64,000 nt of DNA from Chaetorhynchus papuensis (taxonomy: Eukaryota; Chordata; Aves; Passeriformes; Rhipiduridae). Positions 23,237-33,690 of this stretch are shown here, in pieces (position 1 is the stretch's first letter; each line of letters starts with the position of its first letter). Under the pieces are notes generated by a model that was not told the origin of the DNA, ran no database searches, and saw only the letters and a program-made list of their open reading frames with translations. The stretch covers positions 252,585 to 316,584 of the forward strand of contig VWYX01000360.1 in the NCBI GenBank assembly GCA_013396525.1, given 5' to 3'. A program made the position numbers and the translations under genes.

Positions 23237-23560
23237 GGTGTGGCCAGGGTGGGCACGTTCTGAGATATGCCCCGGGCTGGCATGCGCCAGGATGTGACCA
23301 GGGATGGCAAGTGCCAAGATGTGACCAGGGATGGCAAGTACCAAGATGTGACCAGGGATGACAAGTGCCAAGATATGACCAGGGATGGCAAGTGCCAGGA
23401 TGTGACCAGGGATGGCAAGTGCCAAGATATGACCAGGGATGGCAAGTGCCAAGATATGACCAGGGATGGCATGTGCCAGGATGTGACCAGGGATGGCAAG
23501 TGCCAAGATATGACCAGGGATGGCATGTGCCAGGATGTGACCAGGGATGGCATGTGCCAT
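23237..23560. repeat. 27-bp minisatellite, 12 units
   Basis: Twelve head-to-tail units of 27 bases. Ten (23291-23560) are close copies differing at a few positions (GATGTGACC or GATATGACC; GGCAAGTGCC or GGCATGTGCC). The two leftmost units (23237-23290) are degenerate, suggesting expansion from the right. Because 27 is a multiple of 3 and the unit lacks stops in most frames, the array opens reading frames on both strands, including the 361-residue minus-strand frame at 22659-23744. That frame is a by-product, not a gene. Confidence 0.95.
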
Positions 23561-24689
23561 GACGTGGCTTAGAGCAGCAGCTGCCCAGGGGCAGGGCTGG
23601 GGCTGGGAGGGGGACAGAGAGATACCAGAGCCACGGATGTGTCCCCAGGTCACCTCGGTCTGGCAGCCCCCACGGGCACAGGGCTGCAGTCTGGGCACTC
23701 CCCTTTCCGTGGGAGTTCCTGGGTGCTGCAGGGCACCTCTGCAAGGTGGCACCAGCCTCGGCTGCTTGGAGGTGTCAGCCGTGAGGAACATGAGGGTGGT
23801 GCCAGGAATTAAAATGCACGAATGATTTGTAAAGAGACTTAGGCCATGGGGACGCTGATTCAAACCTGCAGAGGGTCTGGACAGGGAGAAAAGGGCGGGG
23901 AGAAAATGAGCCCTGGCCTGGGGACACGACGCTGTCAGAACTGGCCACGTGGCTACTGGCCCTGCTGCCCCATCTTGCCTTCTGAAATGGTTCATCGGTG
24001 CCTTTCATAAAATTGTGGAAGGACAATAGAAATAGCACATTTAGGGGTTCCCTCTTGTCTCCTATTTTTGGGGATTTCCTTTTCACTCAGATGGACTGGA
24101 AATGTGTATCTGAAGGAAAACCGAGGTGCCCACAGAAGAGCCTGACCCTGGGAGCCAGACCCCAAACAACAGCAAGTATCACCTGCCTCCTGAGATCCTG
24201 GTCAGAGCCAGGGGCGCTGGCAGCTTGGGAAGAGGCTGGCACTGTGCCGGAGTGCCACCTGATCCCGGGAGCATCCTGGTGCTTCACGCGGGGTTTCCTC
24301 AAACTTTCAGCTTCCTGCGCTAGAGGCTGAGGAGGTGTGGGAATTGCTGACATGGGATGCTGATGTGGGATGTTGATGTGCAGTGAGGGAGCTGGGGTGC
24401 ATCCCTCTCACGTGGTGCCACAAACCGAGGCTGGCCATTGCTTCCTGAGGTTGGGGGAGACCTTCGGGCAGGGTGCCCCGGACTGGGACGGAGCCTGCAG
24501 TGTCACAGAGGGTGCCACGGGCTGGGTGCTGGCAGCAGTGAGCCCTCGCTGGGCCCGGCTGTGCCTGATCCCCTGCCCTGAGCCCAGGACGGTGTCACCG
24601 CGGCGGGAGGCAGCGTGAGCCCGGGACTGTCACCCTGGCTCAGCCCCGCTGCCGCCTGCCAAGCGAGCGGCACAGGGGAGCCAGAGGAT
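23561..24689. other. GC-moderate non-coding stretch
   Basis: No coding exon recognised. A small tandem repeat of about 13 bases (GCTGACATGGGAT, then GCTGATGTGGGAT, then GTTGATGTG) lies at 24346-24380. Frames are short and domainless. Confidence 0.4.
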
Positions 24690-25310
24690 AAAGCGCCGCA
24701 TTGTGCTCCCGCAGCACCTTTTCCCTTTCCACAATCTCACCATTGTGCTCCTTTTATCGCTGCTAAACTCCAGATGAACATCAAAGGGAGAGAAGTTCAT
24801 CAAAACAGGGGCGAAACAAAAGGCTTTTAAGGCGCGGCGAGGGCGCACCGAGCACAGCGGAGGCAGAAGAGTTCACGCTCGGTACAGACAAACCCCGGCG
24901 GGGCCGCTCCGACGGGAGAGCTCCCGGCGGCCTCACTGCCGTCCCGCGGCCGCTCTCCCTGCGGGAGCTGCCGGAGCCCGTCCCTGCCGCGATCCCGGCG
25001 CTGCCGCAGCCGGCCGGGGCCAGCAGAGCAGCCAGCGAGAGCCTGGGAGAGCCGTGCTTTATTCACCCGAGCGGGCGGCACTTGCTGCTCAAAGTATAAA
25101 TACTGAATGCTGTTCGCTAATGAAGGGCTCTCTAACGACAGCTGGGAGGCTTTGGTTTTCCCCAGGAATAAACGCTGGGAACTCAAATGACCAGGAATAG
25201 TTTGGCGACTCGCAATCACGTTAATAAGCTGTAAACTGTGCAAAATGTACCGGCCGCCGGAGAATTGTAAAGTCTGGTCGCAGCTCATGCACAAGCTCTT
25301 TTTCTTTTTG
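24690..25310. promoter_or_regulatory. CNE-like block with small CpG-rich core
   Basis: Opposed SOX-type sites, ACAAT (24731-24735) and ATTGT (24742-24746), sit in complex sequence. A CpG-rich core follows at about 24830-25015, then AT-rich unique sequence with TAATGA and TTAATAA motifs to 25310. There is no coding frame. Candidate enhancer or minor promoter by motifs and composition. Confidence 0.4.
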
Positions 25311-26589
25311 ACTAAAAAGCAAAAAAAAGACCCAGTGGGAGATGGAGTGAGGGAAGGGCTGGTTATGAGATTAGCACTTCTTGCCGGGGGAAGGCAGAGT
25401 GGGTCTCCTTAGGAAGATGTCCATTAGCTAAGGTCACGTTCCAAGAACGAGCCCGAAGTCTGCTCCAAAGTGCCTGACATGTGGGACAAAAACCGGTTGG
25501 TGATGTCAATAGGATTTTGGTCTCAGAAATAAATATTTATTATTTACTTGATTACTTACCTTTTTCCCTTAAATAAGAAATTTTTTTTTGTGTTAAGGCA
25601 AGTTTATATCTTCCCATTTCCCATTCAGTAGCTGTTCCAGTCCGGTGAGAGAAAACACAACAAAGTGGAGCAGAAAGTGAGAAATGTTTCAGCCTGCAGT
25701 GAAAGGGATGAAAAAACCTCACAGTCTTGGAGAAAATAAAGGATGAATTTTTTTTCAAATATCTGTGGAGGAATACACTGATTATAGATTTGAGGAACTA
25801 AATAATGGAAAAGAAAGAGAATGTCTCCCATTTTCCAGTCTTGCAGTATACCAAATTCCAGTTGAAGTGATGCTCATTTTGTGCCAGAGAGACAGCATAT
25901 GGCACAAAGCAATTTTCATTCCCAGCTCTAAGTAGAAAGTTTATTACCACGGGCTTACATGGGCATTGATTTATTCAACCCAAAAATGGAAACCTGAGGA
26001 TGATGGGCTGTAAGGCCTGTTTTGGTGGATAGTGCTTTCTCTGTCAAACCCATAAGACGAAATGTTTGCTGGGCAGAATGATACCTTTAAAAAACCCCGC
26101 TATGAGTAGCCAGAAAAACAGAAAGCAGCAAATATAAATAAATATCAGAGAAGGAGAAAAAAAATCCTCTTAAAGTCTTGTAAGAACAAGGCCAGCCATG
26201 CCCTCTCCACTATCTTATTTTTAAAAGTGACCCATGCAGGGAATATATGTGTCAAAGAAATCCATGGGCTGAGGTATTAGGTGGTGTGATCCAGACAAAG
26301 GATATTTTTTTAAGTCCATATAATGCTGAGCACAAAGATAATCCACAGCTACAGAAGGCCTGCAGGTCGCTACAAAACCCCCAATAAATCCTCTGCAAGA
26401 AGGGGTAAACAATTAACACAAATTTTAAATCAATGTGCTGTCACCTTAATAGCCAGCGAAGTCAGCTAAGACGGGTGTAATATGATGAGACAGTTTAATT
26501 CTTGTTATGACATTAGCTGCAGACTTTTACAACAGCTGAAAATGCTGGAGTGAGAAGAGTTTCCAATTATCACTGAGCTCCAATACACA
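25311..26589. other. AT-rich non-coding stretch
   Basis: No exon or clear transposon recognised. Short A and T runs occur. Confidence 0.4.
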
Positions 26590-26720
26590 ACTCTGGATTA
26601 GACTGAGGCATGAACAGGGGCTCCTCAGCCTGGAAAGCAACACGGAGCAGAGGCTGCAGAAGTTTCTGAAATCCGGTGGAGATATTTTCCCTTCTCCCCT
26701 CTAAATCTGAAAAGGTTTAT
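26590..26720 (+). mobile_element. CR1 LINE remnant (short)
   Basis: The series GGGGCTCCTCAGCCTGGAAA, then GGAGCAGAGGCTGCAGAAG resembles the 3' part of the CR1 LINE, where GGGCTCTTCAGCCTGGAGAA is common. It is old and diverged, with no open frame. Orientation is plus by this likeness. From memory of the family, not aligned. Confidence 0.45.
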
Positions 26721-27735
26721 TTCTGATAAAATAAGCCCATTTTTAAGAGCCTTGCAGTGAAACCAGCTCCTAAAACCGTGTGTGCTACAGCACTATACAC
26801 CATAAATCCCTACATCCAGGAGGTGAACCGAGCCAATCTGAAACGACTCTGTTTTCCCAGCATTAAGCTTCAAAAAAAAAAAATTAAAAGTCACCCAGGC
26901 TTGAAGGCAGATAGACAGGTAATAAGCCATGACAGCACTTCACGGGAATCCACAGGAATAGGCAAGCAGGCCTGGGTGTCAGCCATACAAACACGATCAT
27001 CAGAGCCACGGCTCCGAGTAATGCCTCCAAGTGCGAGCATGTCCACGTTAAAGGCAAGCGGGCTGTGAACGGGAGCCCCAGGCAGCGGCGAGTTTAGCTG
27101 AGGGGCTGCCGGCTGGGGAGGCTGCACCCCTTCCCCAGGGAAGGGCCGAGAGCCTGGAAATGCAAATCCCTGAGCTGGGAACGGGCTGCAGTTCCCACAC
27201 CAGCAAAAGAAGGTTCCCCTTCGGGGTAACGCAGCCGCGCTCACCGGAAGGGGGTTTTGGTTTCCGCGGTTTGGGATGGTTTTGCCCCAGTTTTATTTCA
27301 TAGATTGCTTTTGATCCCTTTTTTTTCTTTTGTAAACTTCACAAGAACGACGCTCCTCCTGCACCTTACCTACGCAGGAAAATTGGTCACGACAAACCAT
27401 CCACCTCTTCCATAGCTTTTATCCAACTCTTAGGGGCAATTGCAAACATGGGAAGTAGCTGGGTGGTGTGAAATAGTGATTCTTTAACCCAAAATTGTCC
27501 CATTTTGTATTGCTTGTGTCACATTGCTCTGCCTTTTTAAATATTGCTTTTGGAAAAATCGTGTCACTGTTTCCTGTTCAGATCATAGTGAGAGAAATCA
27601 TTTTGCCAGGTTTTGGGTACAAACCTTCGGGGTTTCCTCCCTGTTATTTCCCGCAGCTGGGAGTATAGGCTTTGGAAAGGAGAAAAGTAGACTGGTAAGA
27701 GGATAACTGGGAAAACCCTACCCTGAGCTGGAGAA
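26721..27735. other. non-coding, unassigned
   Basis: No gene recognised. The stretch 27060-27240 is GC-richer. An A run lies at 26872-26884. Confidence 0.4.
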
Positions 27736-27930
27736 GGTCTTTGCTGAAAAATAAGTTATAATTCACTAAAAGGCCTTTTCCACTGTCATGAAAGCCCCAT
27801 GAGTGCTCCACATGGACTGATTAGATCCCAGAAGTCCCCCCTGCTTCCAGGTTGGGTAAGGCCTTTGCTGAAAAAGAAGTCATCTCTCTCTAAAATGCTT
27901 TTTCCCATTCTTCTAAAAGCCCCGTGAGTG
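27736..27930. repeat. diverged local duplication, about 75 bp
   Basis: The segment 27736-27808 (CTTTGCTGAAAAATAAGT through AAAGCCCCATGAGTG) recurs at 27857-27930 (CTTTGCTGAAAAAGAAGT through AAAGCCCCGTGAGTG), about 122 bases downstream. The spacing is not filled by a third copy. An old local duplication, no known family. Confidence 0.75.
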
Positions 27931-29079
27931 TTTGCAGAAGTCACCTCAGGTAGCCTGGAACGCAGGGAGCAGCAAGGGTCCTGCAGCCTGGGGCACTGTC
28001 TGGCAGCAGGCAAGGAAAGAGAGTATGTCACAGAGGGAGAAAAGCTGGCACTCCGCTCAAACCCCCCAGATCCTAGCAGGAGAGACCTGTCTGAATTCAG
28101 TCCTTGTTTTTTCCCGTTCAACTCTCTTTATTTGGCAACTCATTTTTAAAAAGGTTGACCTGAAAAGTTGCTGTGTCATGCAGTACCTTGTTCTGCACGG
28201 TAAGGTAAGATAATTCCTCATTAAAATGGTTGGCTTCCAACCTCCTCCCCTCCCTGGTGAATGGATAAATAAATAAATACACTTAAATATGTCCTGGATA
28301 TGCTTTCTCTGCTGTTTCCAACGCAGAGAGGGAGGCTCTGGGTCTGGCATGCATCGTCCTCTCCCGACTGTTCCAGGGGCTAAAGGGCAGCTGAGGGGTG
28401 GTTGTGGGGTGGCACTGAGGGGCATCTTGGGGACACCTGTATCCCTTGCAGGTGACCTGTGTCCCACAAAGCACTCCCGACCTGCTTGGATCTGTGCTCA
28501 GCCCCTTCAGATGCCGTGTCCCTCCCCTGGTGCCACCTGCCAAACTCTTAGTTCAGGATGTCACCTGCTGTCTGCTCCTCTCACAGAAATTCACCTCCAG
28601 CTTTTTTATCTCACGATGCCGAATCCCTGGAGTGAAAAGAGGATTTCATGCCTTTATATGGAATTGCAAACCTGTATTAAGCCTCCAAAGATGTTTTTAT
28701 CAAAAAATCTCAACAGCTGCCAACTTCCCTAAATCCCAAACTATCATTACACATTTAGTCTTAGACAGGGGATTTTTCTGGATCTTCCCTCCTGACCCAA
28801 TGATAAAGCCAAGTTGATTTGAGATTGAAGATTCATTTATCTCTCCTTGGCAATTATCTCTATTACTGCCCACAATCCTTCCCAATCTTTTTAAACAACA
28901 TCCTGCTATTAAAGCCACTTGGCAAGCATTTAAAGCCCTGGGATAAGTTAACCATGCACAAAATATCCCACTTGGGGAAGGATCCAGCTATAAAAATAAA
29001 TGGTTTACGTTCCGAAGGCCACGGTTCAGGATGGGTATTCTTCATTTGTGAAGAGAGGTCATCATTGCTGACAATAAAA
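27931..29079. other. non-coding, unassigned
   Basis: No coding exon or transposon recognised. The AT-rich part 28720-29000 is unique-looking. Confidence 0.4.
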
Positions 29080-29570
29080 TTATGTAGGACCTGATCCTCC
29101 CCCACTGAGCTCAATAGCAAAATCCCTCCTGATTTCAATGGTGTTTTCCGGGGTCAGTCGCCGGGAAAGCTGACATTCCACAAAGTTGCTGAAAATCTAT
29201 AATTGGATATATTAAGAGTGCTTTCAAAGAGATGTCAGATTTGGAGGCTTAGTGTAAACTGTGCTGCAAAGGGGATCATTTCGTACAACCGAATCAATAA
29301 AGCTTTTTTTTTTTTTTTTTTTTGGTGTTACTTTCCTGCCTGATCCCCGATGACGGAAAAGCAGAGCTCTGGAGACTCACCACGAGCACGGAGGAAGTGC
29401 TGGGAGCCTGGTCAGAGGGTGAGCCACCCTCTGGTGGGAAAGATCCTGCCAAGTGACCTGGTGGGAGCTGTGAGGGGTGTAATCCTGCAAGTGTTTGATC
29501 CAGGGGCTTTGCTTACACTACGGAGGTAACTCGTGCGTGTAAGCACTGGGATACTGAGCCCTTATTTTCA
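29080..29570. mobile_element. possible ancient amniote repeat
   Basis: The left piece (ACCTGATCCTCCCCCACTGA, then GATTTCAATGG at 29132) and the right piece (TAATCCTGCAAG at 29479, then TAAGCACTGGGATACTGA at 29540) look like the two ends of an old interspersed repeat common in turtle and bird genomes, whose ends read as opposed 'cctgatcctgcaa' and 'gacttcaatgggag'. The likeness is from memory and weak. Confidence 0.25.
29304..29323. repeat. poly-T tract
   Basis: Twenty T preceded by AATAAAGC, seen directly. Confidence 0.9.
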
Positions 29571-31739
29571 TGGTGTTGCTGGTCTCCTGTCACAACACAT
29601 CTGTTGGGGAGATATGATTGAGAGTTTTGATGAATTTTCCTGTGCCTTACATGTCTATATTTAGTAAAATGCAGCTTAGTTTGTTTCTTTGGAACAAGAT
29701 ATGGATTTATCCCCCAAACGCGTTTTTTTTAAACTCACGGGCTGTACTTCAAAGTGTTCTTTAACGCCACTTTGGAAACGCTCACTGGTAGCTCTTTAGG
29801 AACTGGAAATCTTCCATTTCTACTTACATGGTGCTATTCTGGCTGATGAGCATTGTTTTCCCTTTGGTTCTCATGCAGAGAAAGGGCCACTTGGCACGTG
29901 GCAGCTGTGCCAGGCAGGGCAGGTGCAGGGACTGCAGCCTCAGGGGATGGATGCCGATGTGCCTGAGGGGTTCCACTGTTGTGGGACCTCAGGGAAGGGA
30001 CACCAGGAGGGAGCTTGCTCTGGGTTGCTTCACCCTTGCAGCAACCTCATTTGTGAACTTGTGCAGGTCATCTCCCCTCCAGTGTCCCCATGGCATCTGC
30101 CCTGGGTGTGCAGGTGGGGACGGGGAGACACTCTCAGCTCGTACAGGTGACGCTGCAGTGGGCACCTGCTGCAGGTCCCCTCTGTGGTTCAGTCAGGTCC
30201 CCTCTGTGGTTCAGTCACACTTTCCCATTGCTTCTCTTTCCCTACCGTGTCCCTGGAGCAGTCCTCCACAGGGCCACAGGCACAAAGCTTGCTCCTCATC
30301 CCTGGAGAGCTTGATTATTTTTTCCCTTTCCTTTTCAGTAAAAGCTGAATTTCAGTAGAAGCTGATGAGACCACCATGGAGCAATGCTGGTTCACCATAC
30401 TGGCTAGCACCAGCTTGATCTGGCTCCAGCTCCGGGATGTGCAGCCTACAGACACAGGAATGAAAAGAAATATTCTGAAAAGGATGAGTCAGCTGGAGGC
30501 CAGTGGGGAGAGCATGCGGGATCTGACTGGAATTTAAAAAGTTATGAGGCCACACGTTGTTTTGAGCTCTGCCAGCGGAGAAACTCAAACACGCAAAACG
30601 CTTTGTCATCTGGCATAATTATGTTACTTTGCTGATTAGCTGGTAAACTCTTTTCAAAATGCTTTTAGACAATAGCAAGTTCATGAAATATAAAAACTTC
30701 CTGCTGACACCACTGGCAAGGACCTGCTTTACATGTTATTGCAAACTGTCTTCCCCAGAAGCCCACTGGACTGTTGAACAGCCGTGAAATTGTTTTTTAG
30801 TATGTTTTAGATGACTTACCCATTAAAACAGTTGAGGTATCTTCACACCTTCACTTCCATGCTGTAAGCTGATGTGAGCTGTGAGTACACCCACACTGGC
30901 AGAGCACTCTGGATTTCTTGGCTTGATCTTCTGTGTGTTGAACTGATTGGGACACCAGCAGTTCTGCGTGAAGCTTCTTCGCTCACTCCTCCAGCCAGGT
31001 ACCAACACATCCTTCCTGGCTCTTCTGGGAAGCAGTGCCCAGCATTTGTACAATTTGCAAAGCAGGTAACTTTCGAAGGTTTGAAGATTTGTCTGTAAGG
31101 TTCTTTGAATAAATGACATCAGAATTACTTCTATTTGTTGAGTGGAAATGTATACATCCCATTCCCCCTTTATAAAGAGCTCATCCACCCAGTCCTACTT
31201 CTCAGCCTGGTCAGACTGGTGGGGAGAGTCCATGCTCATTTCTGAGCTCATTTCTTGCTTGGAGCACTTCCAAGCAAGGGCTTGGGAAGGAAATGTTGCT
31301 GACACAGTGACTGGCTATCCTTTACAACTGCATCATGTCTGCCTCTGGTGCATTCCTTCATCTTTCCTCCATTGAACCTGGACATTCACAGGGATGCTGA
31401 CATGAACTGGGTAACTGGTCACGGGACAGATGGGTGTGCACAGGCGAGCACAAAGCACAGCTGATTGCTGCCTCCTCTCGAAGGAGCAGGTCCCTCTCTC
31501 ATGTGGGGATAAATGAGCCACCAGTCCAATCAGACTAAACCAGAACAGGTAATTTCCCTGAGTTATCTCCTGTAATCTTTAGTGGGAAGCAGGGAAGTAT
31601 CGGCAGTGTTTTACTGCTCTCACTGACATGGTGTGAGAGGTTATTCCCCAGCTGCCTGGGATGGTTAGCAAGGGGTCTGAAGTGGGCTCAGAGCCATTAG
31701 CAGCTTTCACTGAGGGCTTGTAGAGGACCTTTACACTGG
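29571..31739. other. non-coding, unassigned
   Basis: No recognised gene. A perfect 22-bp direct tandem duplication (unit begins AGGTCCCCTCTGTGG) occupies 30173-30194 and 30195-30216. Frames are short; the 176-residue plus-strand frame at 29828 has no domain. Confidence 0.4.
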
Positions 31740-32745
31740 GAAAAGAGGCACTGGTGGGTTTTAGACAAGGCAACCCGGTTTTCACCCCAGGAAAGTGCTG
31801 GAACAAATAATCTCACAACTATTTGTAGACCCGGTGGGGAGAGCTACCAAAAGGAATTTGTCAAGAACAAACCATGTTAAATCACTCCAGTTATCTTCTA
31901 TGACAGGGGAAGTCCTGCCACGTGGAGAGAAGCGGTGGATGTACCCCTGCCTCCAGTTTTCCCTCACTTCAGGAAGGTAGCGCTTCTCAGGAAGTTTTCT
32001 TGAACAAGGCTGGGCAATGTGGATTGGATGAAGAGATCCTGCAAACCCCCAGTGACAACAGGACCGGAGCAGTGGATCCAGTGCCAGTTGGAACCAGCAA
32101 TGGGTTGGGCTCGAGGATGGTCAGCCTTGCAGCCAGCCACTGCTAAATTGTCTTTCCTGTCCTGGATACCAGAACTGTTATTACCCAGTTCCAGTCTCAG
32201 GTGACGCAAAGCAAAGAGGACCAGGGAGGTGGGATGGCATTTAGGATGGCCATGGTGGCCTGGAAGGAGTGATGTGCTACCAGGGATGGGGTGAAGCACA
32301 GCCAGCTGGGTGCCGTGCTCCCATTTGGATGTTTTGCTTCAGGAGCAACAGAGACGCTTGAAGAGCCTTCAGAGCTGAGGGCTGAAAATTATGAAAGACC
32401 AGGAAAATACAATTTATGAGGAACAGATCAATGCCCTGGAGTTGCTAAGCTTAAAGAGGAGAAGGTGCTGAGGAGGATGAGATTATAGCAACCTTCAAGT
32501 ACGCTAAAGATGGTGATAAAGGGGAAGACTTGCTGTCTGTTTCTCCTGGGTAGGACTGGAGCAAACGGGCTCATTGTGTCACAAAGGGATTCGGTACAAA
32601 CCAAAGGCGTGTCTTCCCTGACAGCAAGGCCAATGAGATGTCAGGACAGGCTGCTGGGATGGGCCGTGGGAGTCTCAGGGACCCAGGGGATCTTGTCTTG
32701 GTGCAGAGGGATGGTCCAGATGATCCACTGGTATTTCTGTCCCTT
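31740..32745 (+). mobile_element. CR1 LINE remnant, plus strand
   Basis: The run from GGAACAAATAATCTCACAAC through TTTGTCAAGAACAAACCATG and TTCTATGACAGGGGAAG matches the reverse-transcriptase part of CR1 as I remember it (the translation in the family reads like FVKNKSCQTNLISFYD). Near 32440-32560 the segment AAGAGGAGAAGGTGCTGAGG, ATAGCAACCTTCAAGTAC and TAGGACTGGAGCAAACGGGC matches the CR1 3' region. Frames are broken throughout, so it is an old dead copy, truncated at the 5' end and with internal loss. Edges are approximate. Confidence 0.75.
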
Positions 32746-33239
32746 TTAAAATTATCATAATGCCATAAAACAGTCCTATGGATTTCATTAGGATACCTCC
32801 TGGAACAAAAATCCCTCCCTGGGCTTGTTCCTCTGCCACAGCTCACCTGTGCGATGCTGCGCTCCGGCGCGAAGTGGGTGTGAAACGCTGCTGCTGGGAT
32901 GTGTGGCTGTCGTACACCTCCGCTCCAAAGTGCAAATAACTCCCCGGGCTGCGAGCCGGGGGCCGGGCCCGTGGTGAGCCAGGGGCTCTGATTGATGAAT
33001 TTTCACAGCAGGTGAGAGCAGCAGGAGACACACACATTACAGATTTCACGTGCAGATAGCAGCACTCAGGAAGACAAATTGAGTGAATACCTCAGGATGT
33101 GGCTGCCGGGTCAGCCTCCAGCTTTACCCAGTGGCAGACAAATCCCTGCCCTCAGCCTTGGCATGAGGCACCTGCTGAGATGGAGGGGGTGACACCGCTC
33201 CTGTGGCCAGCTCCCAATTTTCCTCATTACCTGCTCTGA
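32746..33239. other. non-coding, unassigned
   Basis: No gene or repeat recognised. CpG content rises slightly at 32850-32980. Confidence 0.4.
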
Positions 33240-33525
33240 GATTCTCTCAAAGATAAGAGGCTCTTGTGCAAAGCCGCTAATTTAGTCCCAGCAAACAAGA
33301 AAATAAGCCTGGATGTGAAAGGCTGGTAGGGTTTTGACAAGATGCGTGTAGAGGTTGGGCGACTAGTCTTAATTAGGCCATCTTTGTTTACATTTGATGT
33401 TTATCAGCTAATTGGCATGGCAAGGTGTGAGTCACACAGCTTCCCTCTGGCATGAAATCAGTTCGCAGGAGAAAAACTGGGAGAACAAATGATCCCAATT
33501 ATAAGAAAACCCACTGTGCTAATTA
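33240..33525. promoter_or_regulatory. CNE-like block
   Basis: TTAATTAGG (about 33371), TTTGTTTACA (forkhead site, about 33384), TGTTTATC, CTAATTGGCA and TGAGTCA-like sites lie within 100 bases. There is no coding frame and no recognisable repeat. Candidate enhancer by motif clustering; conservation untested. Confidence 0.4.
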
Positions 33526-33690
33526 CCATCCCACGGACTGCGGAGCCTCCCACCCGCGTCCTTGCCCAGCCGCCCGCCCCGGCGTCTCCCAAGCACGGGC
33601 GCAGCTCCGGCACGCTCCTCCCGCCCGGGCGCCGGCCCCTCGCCCTGCCCGGGACCCTCCCCTGGCACCGCGGGAGCAAAGGTGATGCTT
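33526..33690. promoter_or_regulatory. small CpG-rich patch
   Basis: Short GC- and CpG-rich block next to the CNE-like sequence. Too short for a classic island. Confidence 0.4.

Noticed and set aside
23267..23572. CRISPR-like direct repeat array
   Set aside because: Units are contiguous with no spacers, and the genome is vertebrate; it is a minisatellite.
22659..23744. 361-residue minus-strand open frame with 9-residue repeats as a novel repetitive protein
   Set aside because: It is produced by the 27-bp minisatellite, which opens several frames on both strands at once. There is no conserved domain, no promoter or splice context, and the flanking parts look like random translation.
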